Below, piece by piece: positions 1 to 8,469 of a stretch of DNA of 64,000 nucleotides. A model generated the notes under the pieces. It did not search any database. It saw only the letters and a program-made list of their open reading frames with translations, and was not told the DNA's origin. The DNA is from LMUY01 sp964242215 (GTDB lineage: Bacteria; Pseudomonadota; Alphaproteobacteria; Acetobacterales; Acetobacteraceae). Numbering within the stretch: position 1 is the stretch's first letter; each line of letters starts with the position of its first letter. Location of the stretch: assembly GCA_964242215.1 (NCBI GenBank), contig CAXTCJ010000001.1, forward strand, positions 62,001-126,000, given 5' to 3'. A program made the position numbers and the translations under genes.

Positions 1-2
1 CG

Positions 3-206
3 CACGTGCTCGGCACTTGGCGGTTCCACATGACGCTGACCCGGCGGCTCGTCCCCGACGAGCACGCCACCATCCGCCCTCAGGCCGAGGCTTTTTTTGC
101 GCCGGCACTGGCCATGAAGCGAGTCGTGACGACGATCTGCCTGTTCACCCAGCCGGGGCCGGGCGAGCCGTTCATGTTAGCCGAGCGCGTCCCGCTTCGC
201 GGCTGA
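3..206 (+). CDS. DUF1045 / phosphonate-metabolism-associated protein, C-terminal fragment
   Basis: This is the 3' end of a gene that starts left of the window; about 67 residues are visible. The fragment carries the motif TWRFHMTLT, typical of the DUF1045 family (2H-phosphoesterase-like, found in phosphonate operons), and ends in a TGA at 204-206. The neighbouring phnN gene on the opposite strand supports a phosphonate (C-P lyase) context outside the window. The two genes converge and their 3' ends overlap by 35 bases (172-206). The exact reaction of DUF1045 proteins is not something this fragment can show. Confidence 0.65.
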   Translation, partial: HVLGTWRFHMTLTRRLVPDEHATIRPQAEAFFAPALAMKRVVTTICLFTQPGPGEPFMLAERVPLRG

Positions 207-723
207 GTACTTCGATCAGACGGTTGGCGCCGTCCTTGACGGTCCCGTCGTTCACGATCGTGTCGCGCTGCACCGGCAACGGCAGCACGATGGCGCGGGA
301 CAAGCGGCGGATCACGTCCATCTTGTCCTCCCGGCCCCGCGCCTCCAGCCGTGCCGCGCGCACCTCCGTCGGCGCCGTGATCTCGACCACGCGAACCGGG
401 AACAGCGAGGCCGCATCGGCGATCACGGCGCGGGAGATGTTCGCCACCACGACCCGGCTCTCGTCCAGATCCGCAGCGATTCGCGCCGGCAGGGCGTAGC
501 GCAGCCCGTGAGCATGCCATTGCAGCGCAAACACCCCCGCCTGCAGCCGGCGCTCGAACTCCTCCTCGGTCACCGTCTCGTGCTGTTCACCACCCTCCAT
601 CACGGGCCGGGTCACCACCCGGCGCACGAACCGGAACCGGTCGTCGCCCCGGAGCGTCATGGCCGCGGCCTCGATCAACGTATCCTTGCCGGCGCCTGAC
701 GCGCCCACTACCAGCACCAGCAT
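172..723 (-). CDS. phnN: Ribose 1,5-bisphosphate phosphokinase PhnN
   Basis: A 183-residue P-loop kinase. The N-terminus reads MLVLVVGASGAGKDTL, a Walker A motif at about residues 7-15, as in PhnN and the guanylate-kinase fold. Length matches the family (about 185). PhnN phosphorylates ribose 1,5-bisphosphate to PRPP, the last step that returns the C-P lyase sugar product to metabolism. It starts at an ATG, is divergent from the following gamma-glutamyltransferase gene, and its 3' end overlaps the convergent DUF1045 fragment. The pairing of the two phosphonate genes strengthens both calls. No other phn gene is in the window. Confidence 0.85.
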   Translation of the reverse strand: MLVLVVGASGAGKDTLIEAAAMTLRGDDRFRFVRRVVTRPVMEGGEQHETVTEEEFERRLQAGVFALQWHAHGLRYALPARIAADLDESRVVVANISRAVIADAASLFPVRVVEITAPTEVRAARLEARGREDKMDVIRRLSRAIVLPLPVQRDTIVNDGTVKDGANRLIEVLSREAGRARLT

Positions 724-815
724 ACAGTTCCCCGCGTTGCCCCCACCGTGTAAGGGCGTACCTTGTCGCGGCGGACCTTGGCGGTAGGTTGGGCCGGACG
801 CAACGGAGCACGCCC

Positions 816-2588
816 ATGTTTACCACCCGGCCCGAGATCACCGGCACCTTCGGCGTGGTCGCCACAACCCATTGGCTTGCCACGGCCGTTGGCCAAGCCG
901 TGCTGGAGCGCGGCGGCAACGCATTCGACGCCGCAGTCGCCGCCGCCTTCACCCTGCAGGTCGCGGAGCCGCATCTGAACGGCCCCGGTGGCGACGCGCC
1001 GATCATCATCCACGACGCAAAGACCGGGAAGCAGCGCGTGATCTGCGGCCAGGGCCCCTCCCCGGCCGCCGCCACGCTGGAGGCATTCGCGGCGCTGGAC
1101 CTGGACCTGATCCCCGCCACCGGCTTCCTGCCCGCAGTGGTGCCTGGCTCGTTCGGTGCCTGGTGCCTGCTGCTGCGGGACTGGGGCACGTGGGAGCTGG
1201 ACGCCGTGCTGGCCTTCGCCATCGGCTATGCCGAGCACGGCGTGCCGCTTGTGCCGCGCGTCCCGGCCACGATCGAGAGCGTGCGGCCGCTGTTCATGGA
1301 GGAGTGGCACAGCAGCGCCGAGATCTGGCTGCCCGGTGGCCAAGTGCCCGCCGTGGACAAGCCGTTCGCCAACCCGACCCTGGCGCAAACCTGGAAGCGC
1401 GTGCTGCGCGAAGCCGGCGGCGCCACGCGGCAGGCGCGAATCGAGGCGGCGCGGCATGCCTGGTATCAAGGCTTCGTGGCCGAGGCGATCGGCAAGTTCT
1501 TCGAAACCGAGGCGCTGGACGTCTCCGGCCGCCGCCACCGCGGCCTGATGACCGCGCAGGACTTGGCGGAGTGGGAGCCCACCGTCGAGGACCCGCTCAC
1601 CTACGACTACGCCGGGCACACGGTGCTGAAATGCGGCCCGTGGAGCCAGGGTCCGGTGTTCCTGCAGCAATTGGCCCTGCTCGCCGGCTTCGACATCGGC
1701 GCCATGGACCCGGTCGGCGCCGATTTCGTGCACACCGTCGTGGAGTGCATGAAGCTCGCCTACGCCGACCGCGAGGCCTTCTACGGCGACCCGGCGTTCG
1801 GCGACGTGCCGATGCAGACGCTGCTCTCCCCCGCCTACAACGACCAACGCCGCAAGCTGGTGGGCCCCGAGGCATCGTTCGACCTGCGGCCCGGAGTGGT
1901 GGGCAACAATTCCCCCTGGGTGGACCACGAGGCGGCATCGCGCGTGGAATACCTGACCCGGGCCCCCGGCGCCGGCGAGCCGACGGTGGCGCGGATGGGC
2001 GTGATCGGGGCGGATACCGTGCACATCGACGTGATCGACCGGTGGGGCAACATGGTCAGCGCCACACCCTCGGGCGGCTGGCTGCAATCCTCCCCCGCCG
2101 TGCCGGGCCTGGGCTTCTGCATGGGCACGCGCGGCCAGATGTTCTGGCTGCGGCCGGACCTGCCCAACAGCCTGCTGCCGAAAAAACGCCCGCGCACGAC
2201 GCTGTCGCCCTCGATGGCGCTGAAGGATGGCAAGGCCTGGATGGCGTTCGGCACCCCCGGCGGCGAGCAGCAGGACCAGTGGTCGCCGATCTTCTTCCTC
2301 CGCCGGGTGCACCACAAACTCGGCATCCAGGCAGCGATCGACATGCCCTCGTTCCATACCGAGCACTGGCCCAGCAGCTTCTGGCCGCGCGCCGCCCGGC
2401 CCGGCAAGGTCGTGCTGGAGGGTCGTTTCAGCCTGTCCGTCCGCGACGAACTGGCCCGCCGCGGCCACGCCGTGACCATGGGTGAGGATTGGTCCGAGGG
2501 CCGGTTGTCCGGTGCCGACCTGGTGGACGGCGTGATGCATGCCGGGGCGAACCCACGCGGCATGCAAGGCTACGCAGCCGGACGGTAG
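816..2588 (+). CDS. Gamma-glutamyltransferase (Ntn-hydrolase) family protein
   Basis: 590 residues from an ATG preceded by GGAG (805-808). The N-terminal third has the family signature of an alternating GGNAFDAAVAAAF helix and NGPGGDA. The autoprocessing nucleophile should be the threonine of ADTVHIDVID (about residue 401), the equivalent of the Thr-x-His of gamma-glutamyltransferases. Processing would split the protein into subunits of about 400 and 190 residues. No clear signal peptide is present, so a cytoplasmic location is possible, unlike periplasmic E. coli Ggt. The small subunit differs from classic Ggt (no obvious GSGMDDF-type motif). Substrate could therefore be glutathione-like gamma-glutamyl amides or other amides such as cephalosporin side chains. 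An in-frame upstream TTG at 789 is less likely to be the start. Confidence 0.85.
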   Translation: MFTTRPEITGTFGVVATTHWLATAVGQAVLERGGNAFDAAVAAAFTLQVAEPHLNGPGGDAPIIIHDAKTGKQRVICGQGPSPAAATLEAFAALDLDLIPATGFLPAVVPGSFGAWCLLLRDWGTWELDAVLAFAIGYAEHGVPLVPRVPATIESVRPLFMEEWHSSAEIWLPGGQVPAVDKPFANPTLAQTWKRVLREAGGATRQARIEAARHAWYQGFVAEAIGKFFETEALDVSGRRHRGLMTAQDLAEWEPTVEDPLTYDYAGHTVLKCGPWSQGPVFLQQLALLAGFDIGAMDPVGADFVHTVVECMKLAYADREAFYGDPAFGDVPMQTLLSPAYNDQRRKLVGPEASFDLRPGVVGNNSPWVDHEAASRVEYLTRAPGAGEPTVARMGVIGADTVHIDVIDRWGNMVSATPSGGWLQSSPAVPGLGFCMGTRGQMFWLRPDLPNSLLPKKRPRTTLSPSMALKDGKAWMAFGTPGGEQQDQWSPIFFLRRVHHKLGIQAAIDMPSFHTEHWPSSFWPRAARPGKVVLEGRFSLSVRDELARRGHAVTMGEDWSEGRLSGADLVDGVMHAGANPRGMQGYAAGR

Positions 2589-2608
2589 GGTTGCGGCGGA
2601 AAGAAAAT

Positions 2609-2645
2609 CCCCCTCCCCTTGTGGGAGGGGTTAGGGGAGGGGTGG
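2609..2645. repeat. Family A dispersed repeat, single arm
   Basis: A purine/pyrimidine-mirrored unit of the form CCCCTCCCCTTGTGGGAGG followed by GGTTAGGGGAGGGGTGG. It lies 20 bases after the gamma-glutamyltransferase stop codon. Related copies recur at 16571, 19258, 21291, 27263, 36906, 43400, 44658, 51720 and 54304. Confidence 0.85.
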
Positions 2646-2693
2646 CAGCGGCACGGTGAACGCGATGGCTTGCCCGCTTGAAAATAGCTGATC

Positions 2694-2760
2694 GTGCGTG
2701 TGGCCAGCCCCCTCCACCATGCCTTGCATGGTCCCCCTCCCCCGCTGCGCGAGGGAGGAT
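2694..2760. repeat. Family B dispersed repeat, right half only
   Basis: The segment from the GTGCGTGTGG block through CCCCCTCCACCATGC to the terminal GCGCGAGGGAGGAT matches the right half of the complete family B copies at 27338, 29231 and 41391. The left half with its own terminal repeat is missing. The element ends exactly where the TAA stop (2761-2763, minus strand) of the neighbouring hydrolase begins. Confidence 0.8.
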
Positions 2761-3639
2761 TTAGAAGAACGCTTCGAACTGCTCGATCACCGCATCAGGC
2801 GCCTCTTCGGCCAGGAAGTGTCCACTCGGCACCCCAGCGCCGCTGACGTTCGCGGAGCAATACTGCTGCCAGATCGCCACCGGGTCGTACCAGCCGCCCA
2901 CCTTTCCCTTCTCGCCCCATAGCGCCAGCATCGGACACTGAACCTGATGCCCGTCGGAGCGGCCGATGCGGTCGTGCACCAGGTCGATCGAGGCAGCGGC
3001 GCGATAGTCCTCGCACATGCCGGTGATCGCCGCCGGGTCGTGCGCGGCACGCAGGTAGTCCTCCAGTGCCTCCGGGGCGAAAAAGTCCGGAATGCCAGCA
3101 CCGTGGCCGGTATGGGCCGCGAACCAGGTGTCCGGCGACTTGTCGATCAGATCCTCGGGGAACGGGTGCGGCTGGGCGAACCAGAACCAATGATAGTAGC
3201 CGAGCGCGAACGACATGTCGGCCCGCTCGAAATGCTCGATGGTCGGGACGATGTCGAGCACGGCCAGCTTGGTCACGCGCCGCGGATTGTCCAGCGCCAG
3301 CCGGTGCGCCACCCGGGCACCACGGTCATGCGCGCCGACGCAATAGGTCTCGTGCCCCAGTTGCGCCATGAGGTCGGCCACGTCGCGCGCCATCTCGGTC
3401 TTGGCGTAGGGGGCGTGATCGGATGTGGCCGGCGGCTTTTCGCTGCCACCGTAGCCGCGCAGGTCGGGGCAGATCACGGTGAAGCGGCGGGCCATGGCCG
3501 GTGCCACGTGATGCCACATGAAATGGGTTTGCGGATTGCCATGCAGCAGCAACAGCGCCGGGCCGGTGCCGCCGATGCGATAGCGCACGGTGCCACCCGG
3601 GACGGTGGCGGTCGTCATCGTGAAGCCTGGGAAGAACAT
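2761..3639 (-). CDS. Alpha/beta hydrolase, haloacetate (fluoroacetate) dehalogenase-like
   Basis: 292 residues with the alpha/beta hydrolase fold. The oxyanion region is HGNPQ (33-37), the strand-5 nucleophile is Asp105 in the motif HDRGAR, and the general-base His lies near residue 273 in SGHFLAEEAPD. An aspartate nucleophile within HDRG, together with DLRGYGGSEKP and the YYHWFWFAQPHPFPED block, is characteristic of haloacetate dehalogenases and related epoxide hydrolases. Family members cleave the C-halogen bond of haloacetates; the true substrate cannot be read from sequence. It is convergent with the gamma-glutamyltransferase and separated from it by repeats. The second methionine (residue 8) could be the real start. 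Confidence 0.8.
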   Translation of the reverse strand: MFFPGFTMTTATVPGGTVRYRIGGTGPALLLLHGNPQTHFMWHHVAPAMARRFTVICPDLRGYGGSEKPPATSDHAPYAKTEMARDVADLMAQLGHETYCVGAHDRGARVAHRLALDNPRRVTKLAVLDIVPTIEHFERADMSFALGYYHWFWFAQPHPFPEDLIDKSPDTWFAAHTGHGAGIPDFFAPEALEDYLRAAHDPAAITGMCEDYRAAASIDLVHDRIGRSDGHQVQCPMLALWGEKGKVGGWYDPVAIWQQYCSANVSGAGVPSGHFLAEEAPDAVIEQFEAFF

Positions 3640-3763
3640 CGGAGCTCCTGCGCAAAATCGAACCGGCGTGGTGGTTTAGCACGGCATGGGCGCATACCGG
3701 GTCAAGGTGGCAAAACCATGGACGTCCCCATACCAACTAAAGGCAGCATGATATGGCAGTGAC

Positions 3764-5038
3764 ATGACACATTCGCCCAGGGTCGTCGTGATCGGCGCAG
3801 GGGTTTGCGGCCTGGCGGCGGCGGCGGCGCTTCGCCGGCAGGGCGGGTCCGTCACCGTAATCGAGGCATCGGACCGGATCGGCGGCCGCGCCTATACCAC
3901 CGTGCCGCCATTGCTCGGGGCGGCGCTCGACCATGGTGCCGCCTGGCTGCATGCCGCCGAGCACAACCCACTCGCCACCTTGGCCACTGAGCTTGGCGAC
4001 CGCACGCTGGACACCAGCGCTCACCGGTCGGAGCGCACCCGCCTGCGCGGCCGGTTCGCGACGGCGGACGAACTGGCGGCCTATGGCGCTGCCGAACGCG
4101 CCTTCCATGCGCGGACCGAACAGGCGCTGGCCGGCCCCGATACCAGCCTTGCCGCGGCCGTCGCCGATATTGCTGCGGTGCCGTGGCTCGCCGCCGTGGT
4201 GAATTGGGAAGCCCCGGTGATCGCCGCCGCCGACGCGCATGCGCTAAGCCTGTATGACTGGCACACCAACCTGCTCGAGGGCAGCAACTGGCACGTGGAA
4301 GGGGGCGTGGGTGCATTCGTGGCGCGCCGCCTCGGCCCGCCGGCCGGCCCGGTGCAACTCGGCGTGGCGGCGACGGCCGTGCGCTGGGACGGACCCGGCG
4401 TAGTGGTGGAGACCAGTGCGGGAACGCTGCACGCCGACGCCTGCATCGTTACCGTGTCGACGGGGGTGCTGGCGGCAGGAGCGATCCGGTTCACGCCCGC
4501 TTTACCGGTCGCGGTACAGGAGGCAGTCGACGGGCTGCCAATGGGACTGCTGAACAAGGTCGCACTGCGTGCCGCCGGGCCGGACCGGCTCGATTTGCCG
4601 GAGTCGTGCAGCGTCGACCAGCCGGTTCCGGCGATCGACAGCCCATCGATGACGATCGTGGGCTGGCCCCGGGGTGCGGACCACGTGATCTGCTTCACCG
4701 GCGGCAGCCACGCGGTCGAGCGGGAGGTGGCGGGCGAGTCGGAGGCGTTTGCCCGCGACCAACTGCGCGCGATGTGGGGTGGCCGAGCGGACAGGGCGTT
4801 CCGGCCCGGTGCGGTGGTGACGGGTTGGGCGGGCGATCCGTTGTATCGCGGTGCCTACGCCTACGCGCGGCCAGGCTGCGCTGGGGCGAGGGCGGTGCTA
4901 GGGACGCCCCTGGCCGATGGGCGGCTGATCTTCGCCGGGGAGGCCACCCGAACGGACGGACTAGCGGGCACCGTCGGCGGCGCCTTTCTGGCTGGTGAGG
5001 AAGCGGGCGTTATCTTTGCCCGACGCCGAGTTGACTAA
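3764..5038 (+). CDS. Flavin-containing amine oxidase family protein
   Basis: 424 residues. The N-terminal dinucleotide-binding motif VVVIGAGVCGLAAA (residues 8-21) is followed by an acidic strand end and the RIGGRAYTT box typical of monoamine and polyamine oxidases. The C-terminus holds RLIFAGEATRTDGLAGTVGGAF, the second FAD contact of this family. The substrate is most likely a primary or secondary amine, perhaps a polyamine, oxidised to an aldehyde with H2O2 release. No signal peptide is obvious. The TAA stop overlaps the stop of the convergent ABC permease gene (5035-5038). It has no co-directional partner. Confidence 0.82.
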   Translation: MTHSPRVVVIGAGVCGLAAAAALRRQGGSVTVIEASDRIGGRAYTTVPPLLGAALDHGAAWLHAAEHNPLATLATELGDRTLDTSAHRSERTRLRGRFATADELAAYGAAERAFHARTEQALAGPDTSLAAAVADIAAVPWLAAVVNWEAPVIAAADAHALSLYDWHTNLLEGSNWHVEGGVGAFVARRLGPPAGPVQLGVAATAVRWDGPGVVVETSAGTLHADACIVTVSTGVLAAGAIRFTPALPVAVQEAVDGLPMGLLNKVALRAAGPDRLDLPESCSVDQPVPAIDSPSMTIVGWPRGADHVICFTGGSHAVEREVAGESEAFARDQLRAMWGGRADRAFRPGAVVTGWAGDPLYRGAYAYARPGCAGARAVLGTPLADGRLIFAGEATRTDGLAGTVGGAFLAGEEAGVIFARRRVD

Positions 5039-5853
5039 ACCGCGGCATCGTAACGCCGCAGCAGCAGCCGCACGGCCAGCCGGAGCGCACGGTCGAATAG
5101 GTAGCCGAGCAGCCCGAGCGTGATGATGCCGACGAACACCCACTCCGTGCGGGCGTAGTTGCGCGCCGTCCAGATCAGCGCGCCAAGCCCCTCCTCCGCC
5201 GCCACGATCTCTGCCGAGACGATGGTGAGGAACGAGTTGCCCATCGCGATGCGTGCACCGGTCACCATGTACGGCACGGTAGAGGGCACCACCACGGTGA
5301 GCAGCGTCTTCCACTGGCTGGCACCCAATGAGGCCGCGGCTCGCAACCGGAGTTCACTGACGGCCTGCACGCCGGCGATGGTGTTCAGCGTCACGATGAA
5401 CACGCTGGTGTAGAAGATCAGCGCGACCTTGGAGATCTCGCCGGGTCCGAGCCAGATCACCGCCAGCGTCACGAACGCCACCGGCGGGATGAAACGGAAG
5501 AACTCGATATACGGGTCGAGCAGCCTGCGGATGATTGGGATGTAGCCCATCAGGATGCCGACGGGGATGCCGACCACCAGCCCGGCCGCCCAGCCGACCA
5601 GGATGCGGGCGGACGACGCCTCGATCGCGCCCTGCAGCGTTCCGTCCGCGAGCAGTTCGCCGGCGGCTTCCCAGGTCATGCGCGGCGACGGCAGGAACAG
5701 CGGTGAGACGCGAAGGCTCAGCAGTTCCCACACCAGCAGCCCGGCCGCGACGGAGAGCAAGCCGCTGCCCCAGCGCCAGGCGCCGCGCACCGCACGGCCG
5801 ATGCGCGGGACGGGTGCCACCGCCACGCCGCCCGCAACGCCGGCGCCGCTCAT
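5035..5853 (-). CDS. ABC transporter permease, SsuC/TauC/NrtB type
   Basis: 272 residues with about six hydrophobic segments. It carries the binding-protein-dependent permease EAA-type loop (ELRLRAAASLGASQWKTLLT) that contacts the ATPase. The sequence resembles sulfonate/taurine/nitrate/hydroxymethylpyrimidine-type permeases (LLVWELLS near the N-terminus, PYIEFFRFIPPVAFVTLAVIWLG in the core). The ATG (5851-5853) overlaps the TGA of the upstream ATPase gene, so the two are translationally coupled. It is the last gene of a four-gene minus-strand operon (8220 to 5035). No solute-binding protein gene of this class is next to it. Confidence 0.9.
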   Translation of the reverse strand: MSGAGVAGGVAVAPVPRIGRAVRGAWRWGSGLLSVAAGLLVWELLSLRVSPLFLPSPRMTWEAAGELLADGTLQGAIEASSARILVGWAAGLVVGIPVGILMGYIPIIRRLLDPYIEFFRFIPPVAFVTLAVIWLGPGEISKVALIFYTSVFIVTLNTIAGVQAVSELRLRAAASLGASQWKTLLTVVVPSTVPYMVTGARIAMGNSFLTIVSAEIVAAEEGLGALIWTARNYARTEWVFVGIITLGLLGYLFDRALRLAVRLLLRRYDAAV

Positions 5854-6644
5854 GCCGCCTGGTCCGTGTCGAGGCCTTGCTGGCGCAGCACCTTGCTGAC
5901 TTCCGCGCCGATGTCGTCGCGCAGCCTGCTGTACAGGGCGGCGGCCGCCGGGTTGGTGGCGTCCCGCGGGCCGGGAAAGTCCACGTCGGCGATGCTCTTG
6001 ATGCCGGCGGACGGACCCGCCGTCATGGTGACGATGCGGTCGCCGAGCACGATCGCCTCCCAGATGTCGTGGGTGACGAACAACACGGTGGAGCGGGTCT
6101 CGCGCCAGATGCGGGCCAGTTCGGTCTGCATGATCTCGCGGGTCTGCGCATCGAGGGCACCGAACGGTTCGTCCATCAGGATGACGGAGGGTTCGTTGAC
6201 CAGCACGCGGGCGATCTGCACGCGCTGGCGCATGCCGCCGGACAAAGCGGGCGGATACGCGGCCGCCACGTGGCCCAGCCCGACCATGCGCAGAAAGTGG
6301 TCCGCCATCTCGGCACGCCTGCGGGCGGGGATGCCCCGCATGCGGGGGCCGTATTCCACGTTCTGCCGCACAGTGAGCCAGGGGAACAGCACCTCGGTGC
6401 TCTGGAACACCATGCCGCGCTCGATCCCCGGGCCGCGCACCAGCTTGCCGCCGACCTCCGTCGTGCCGCCCGCCTTCAGGAAGCCGGCGATCACGTTCAA
6501 CAACGTGGACTTGCCGCAACCGCTCGGCCCCAGCAGGCAGACGAACTCACCCTCGTTCACGTACAGGTCCATCGCTCCCACGATCGACTTGCCGCCGATA
6601 TCGACGGACACGCGGGTGAGGCGGATGTCGGCGCCGTGGATCAT
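5850..6644 (-). CDS. ABC transporter ATP-binding protein, SsuB/TauB/NrtD type
   Basis: 264 residues. Walker A GPSGCGKST is at residues 39-47, the ABC signature LSGGMRQRVQIAR near 135-147, Walker B VILMDEPFGALD after it, and the switch histidine in FVTHD. The start ATG overlaps the TGA of the EthD-like gene upstream, and its own TGA overlaps the permease ATG, so all three are co-transcribed. It powers import by the SsuC-like permease. The substrate is unknown; taurine, sulfonate, nitrate and pyrimidine transporters belong to the same class. Confidence 0.92.
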   Translation of the reverse strand: MIHGADIRLTRVSVDIGGKSIVGAMDLYVNEGEFVCLLGPSGCGKSTLLNVIAGFLKAGGTTEVGGKLVRGPGIERGMVFQSTEVLFPWLTVRQNVEYGPRMRGIPARRRAEMADHFLRMVGLGHVAAAYPPALSGGMRQRVQIARVLVNEPSVILMDEPFGALDAQTREIMQTELARIWRETRSTVLFVTHDIWEAIVLGDRIVTMTAGPSAGIKSIADVDFPGPRDATNPAAAALYSRLRDDIGAEVSKVLRQQGLDTDQAA

Positions 6645-7330
6645 TCCTGGCTGCCGACGGCGCGCGTTTCCATCGGGTAGTGCACGTTGCCGCCGGTGAA
6701 CGGCGGGAAGCTGTTGAAGTCGGCCCGCATGTCCGTCAGCACCGGCGACGCCAGCGCGTGGGTCAGGGCGGCGGGGCTGTCGAACACCACCTTGTTGCGT
6801 TGCATGAAGTCTTCGCGCGGCCAGGGCAGCCCGGTGACCCAGTCGATGCGCGTGTAGATCTCGACCATTCGCACGCCCGGGAAGCGCGCCATGATCGGGG
6901 GATGATGCTTGTTGTAGTGGCCGTTCCACGCGTTCACGTCACTCGCCGGTCCTGGGTATTTCACCAGGAACGTGCAAGGCCACTGCCCCGCCGCCGTCTG
7001 CAGCTTGGCGTCGGGCACCGGGTAGCGCCGCTGCAGCATCGCCTGGTGCGTGGGAACCGAACCGCCCGGGACGGACGCGAGCAACCGGCCCAGCACTGCG
7101 CCTTCCGCCACCGCCGCCTCCAAGGCCTCGATCGTGGCGAAGTGCAGTTGCAGCGCCAACGCCGGCGCGGGCTCGTCGCCGGAGAAAGGACCGTCCAGGG
7201 TCTCGGCGAGCGGGCTGAACACCAGGCCGCCATGCAGGCCCGGCACGTGCGCAACCTCGGCCGCCAGCGCGTCCAGCGCCGCCGCGTCCAGCGTCGGCGC
7301 GTGCTGCATGAACGCAAACCACGAGAACAT
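6641..7330 (-). CDS. EthD / dimeric alpha-beta barrel domain protein
   Basis: 229 residues made of two ferredoxin-like halves. The C-terminal half has the EthD-type block NAWNGHYNKHHPPIMARFPGV (starting near residue 146), with conserved histidines. EthD-like and related dimeric alpha-beta barrel proteins serve in degradation of ethers and aromatics, often as small enzymes or accessory proteins. The start MFSWFAF lies 2 bases after the stop of the upstream hydrolase gene, and the stop overlaps the ATPase start, so it belongs to the transporter operon. It may process the compound brought in by the adjacent ABC system. The specific reaction is not known. Confidence 0.7.
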   Translation of the reverse strand: MFSWFAFMQHAPTLDAAALDALAAEVAHVPGLHGGLVFSPLAETLDGPFSGDEPAPALALQLHFATIEALEAAVAEGAVLGRLLASVPGGSVPTHQAMLQRRYPVPDAKLQTAAGQWPCTFLVKYPGPASDVNAWNGHYNKHHPPIMARFPGVRMVEIYTRIDWVTGLPWPREDFMQRNKVVFDSPAALTHALASPVLTDMRADFNSFPPFTGGNVHYPMETRAVGSQE

Positions 7331-7332
7331 CG

Positions 7333-8220
7333 TCAGGTCTCCAACTCCATCAACTGCAACGCCATCCGGCCCACCCGGGACTCCGGGTCTGCGAGATCGA
7401 GCGCAACCTCCAAATGACCGCGGCCGGTGACGATCTCGTGGCAGACGAGGTGGCCGGCGGGAGCGACGGTCGTGGCGAACTCGTCGGTCTGGCGCGCGAA
7501 CTCGGGGCTCTCCCGCTCGCCACGGAACAGCGCCACCGGGCAGGCGAGCTTGTTCAGGTGGCGTTGCGGGCTGAGCTGCGACTCCGTCTCGGCGGTAAGC
7601 CGGACATAGTCGTTGCGGCACGACAAGCGGACCGGCGCCAGATCGTACATGCCGCCGACAAGTAGGCAGCTCCTAAGCACGTCGGGCGGCACGGCGTAGT
7701 GCGACCAGTCGGCCACCAGAAGGCACGCCGCCATATGCGCCCCCGAGGAGTGACCGCTGAGATGGATGCGGGTGGGATCCCCGCCAAACGTCGCCGCGTT
7801 GCCAAACAGCCAGGCGATCGCGCGTTGCAGTTCCGCCAGCACCTCGGTCAGATCGGGGCCCGGTAGCAACGAAAACTCCAGCGCCACGAAATGCGCCCCG
7901 GCGGCGACGAAACTCGGCGCCGCAAACCCGCTATCGCCGCGTCCGAGATGCCGCCAGGCGCCGCCGTGGACGAAGACATGGATCGGAGCGTTCGGCCGGT
8001 CGGTGCGGTACAGGTCCAGCATTTCCGCCGGGCCGTCGCCATACCGGTGCGTCTCCGGGCTCCCGAGAAGCTGCCGCGCCGCTTCCGTCAGGGTGGTGTA
8101 GCTGGCAACCGTAGCCTGATCGTTCGGGTTCCACCGCGGCTGATCGTATTGCGCGTCCAGTTCTGCCTGGGTGTAGTCGAGGAATACTGCGTCAGTCTCA
8201 CGCGATGGTCCGGTGGGCAC
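7333..8220 (-). CDS. Alpha/beta hydrolase, arylformamidase (kynurenine formamidase)-like
   Basis: 295 residues. HGGAWR (85-90) forms the oxyanion hole, GHSSGAH (156-162) holds the nucleophile Ser158, and a late His is in GRGHLEV. This combination is seen in kynurenine formamidases and related carboxylesterases. The GTG start is preceded by GAGG. It is the first gene of the operon with the EthD-like protein and the ABC ATPase/permease, so its ester or formamide substrate may be the imported compound. No other kynurenine-pathway gene is nearby, so a role in tryptophan breakdown is not supported by context. Confidence 0.72.
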   Translation of the reverse strand: MPTGPSRETDAVFLDYTQAELDAQYDQPRWNPNDQATVASYTTLTEAARQLLGSPETHRYGDGPAEMLDLYRTDRPNAPIHVFVHGGAWRHLGRGDSGFAAPSFVAAGAHFVALEFSLLPGPDLTEVLAELQRAIAWLFGNAATFGGDPTRIHLSGHSSGAHMAACLLVADWSHYAVPPDVLRSCLLVGGMYDLAPVRLSCRNDYVRLTAETESQLSPQRHLNKLACPVALFRGERESPEFARQTDEFATTVAPAGHLVCHEIVTGRGHLEVALDLADPESRVGRMALQLMELET

Positions 8221-8306
8221 GCTTCACCTCGCTGTCGCAACCACGCTGACCGCTGCCGCTTTACTCACGGCCAACGGCACGCACCGCTCGCGTGTGCGGC
8301 ATTTTC

Positions 8307-8317
8307 GAACACTGTTC
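8307..8317. promoter_or_regulatory. 11-bp palindrome between divergent hydrolase genes
   Basis: GAACACTGTTC is a perfect inverted repeat (GAACA-C-TGTTC) in the 249-base gap between the divergent genes at 8220 and 8470. It could be an operator for one or both genes. A site this short can occur by chance, and no regulator is encoded next to it. The rest of the gap shows nothing recognisable. Confidence 0.25.
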
Positions 8318-8469
8318 TAGTTTGCACCGCAACATCGCGTCCAGAAGTTTCGGGCAAGGGGGCGTATTATTGCCCTAGGTGCTGCTCGCGAACCACCGGC
8401 ACCACACTGCGACGATGGCGCCCGACGGCAAGCGTTTGTAAGCTCCCCGAAACGGAAGATGAGCCGCCC

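Noticed and set aside
708..2567. A 619-codon open frame on the strand opposite the gamma-glutamyltransferase gene
   Set aside because: It is a shadow of the real gene caused by high GC content: composition is His/Arg/Gln-rich, no motif is recognisable, and the plus-strand protein has clear family motifs.
8307..8317. A LexA/SOS box at GAACACTGTTC
   Set aside because: The spacing between half sites is three bases, which does not match either the Bacillus-type or the alphaproteobacterial LexA site, and the flanking hydrolase genes are not SOS genes.
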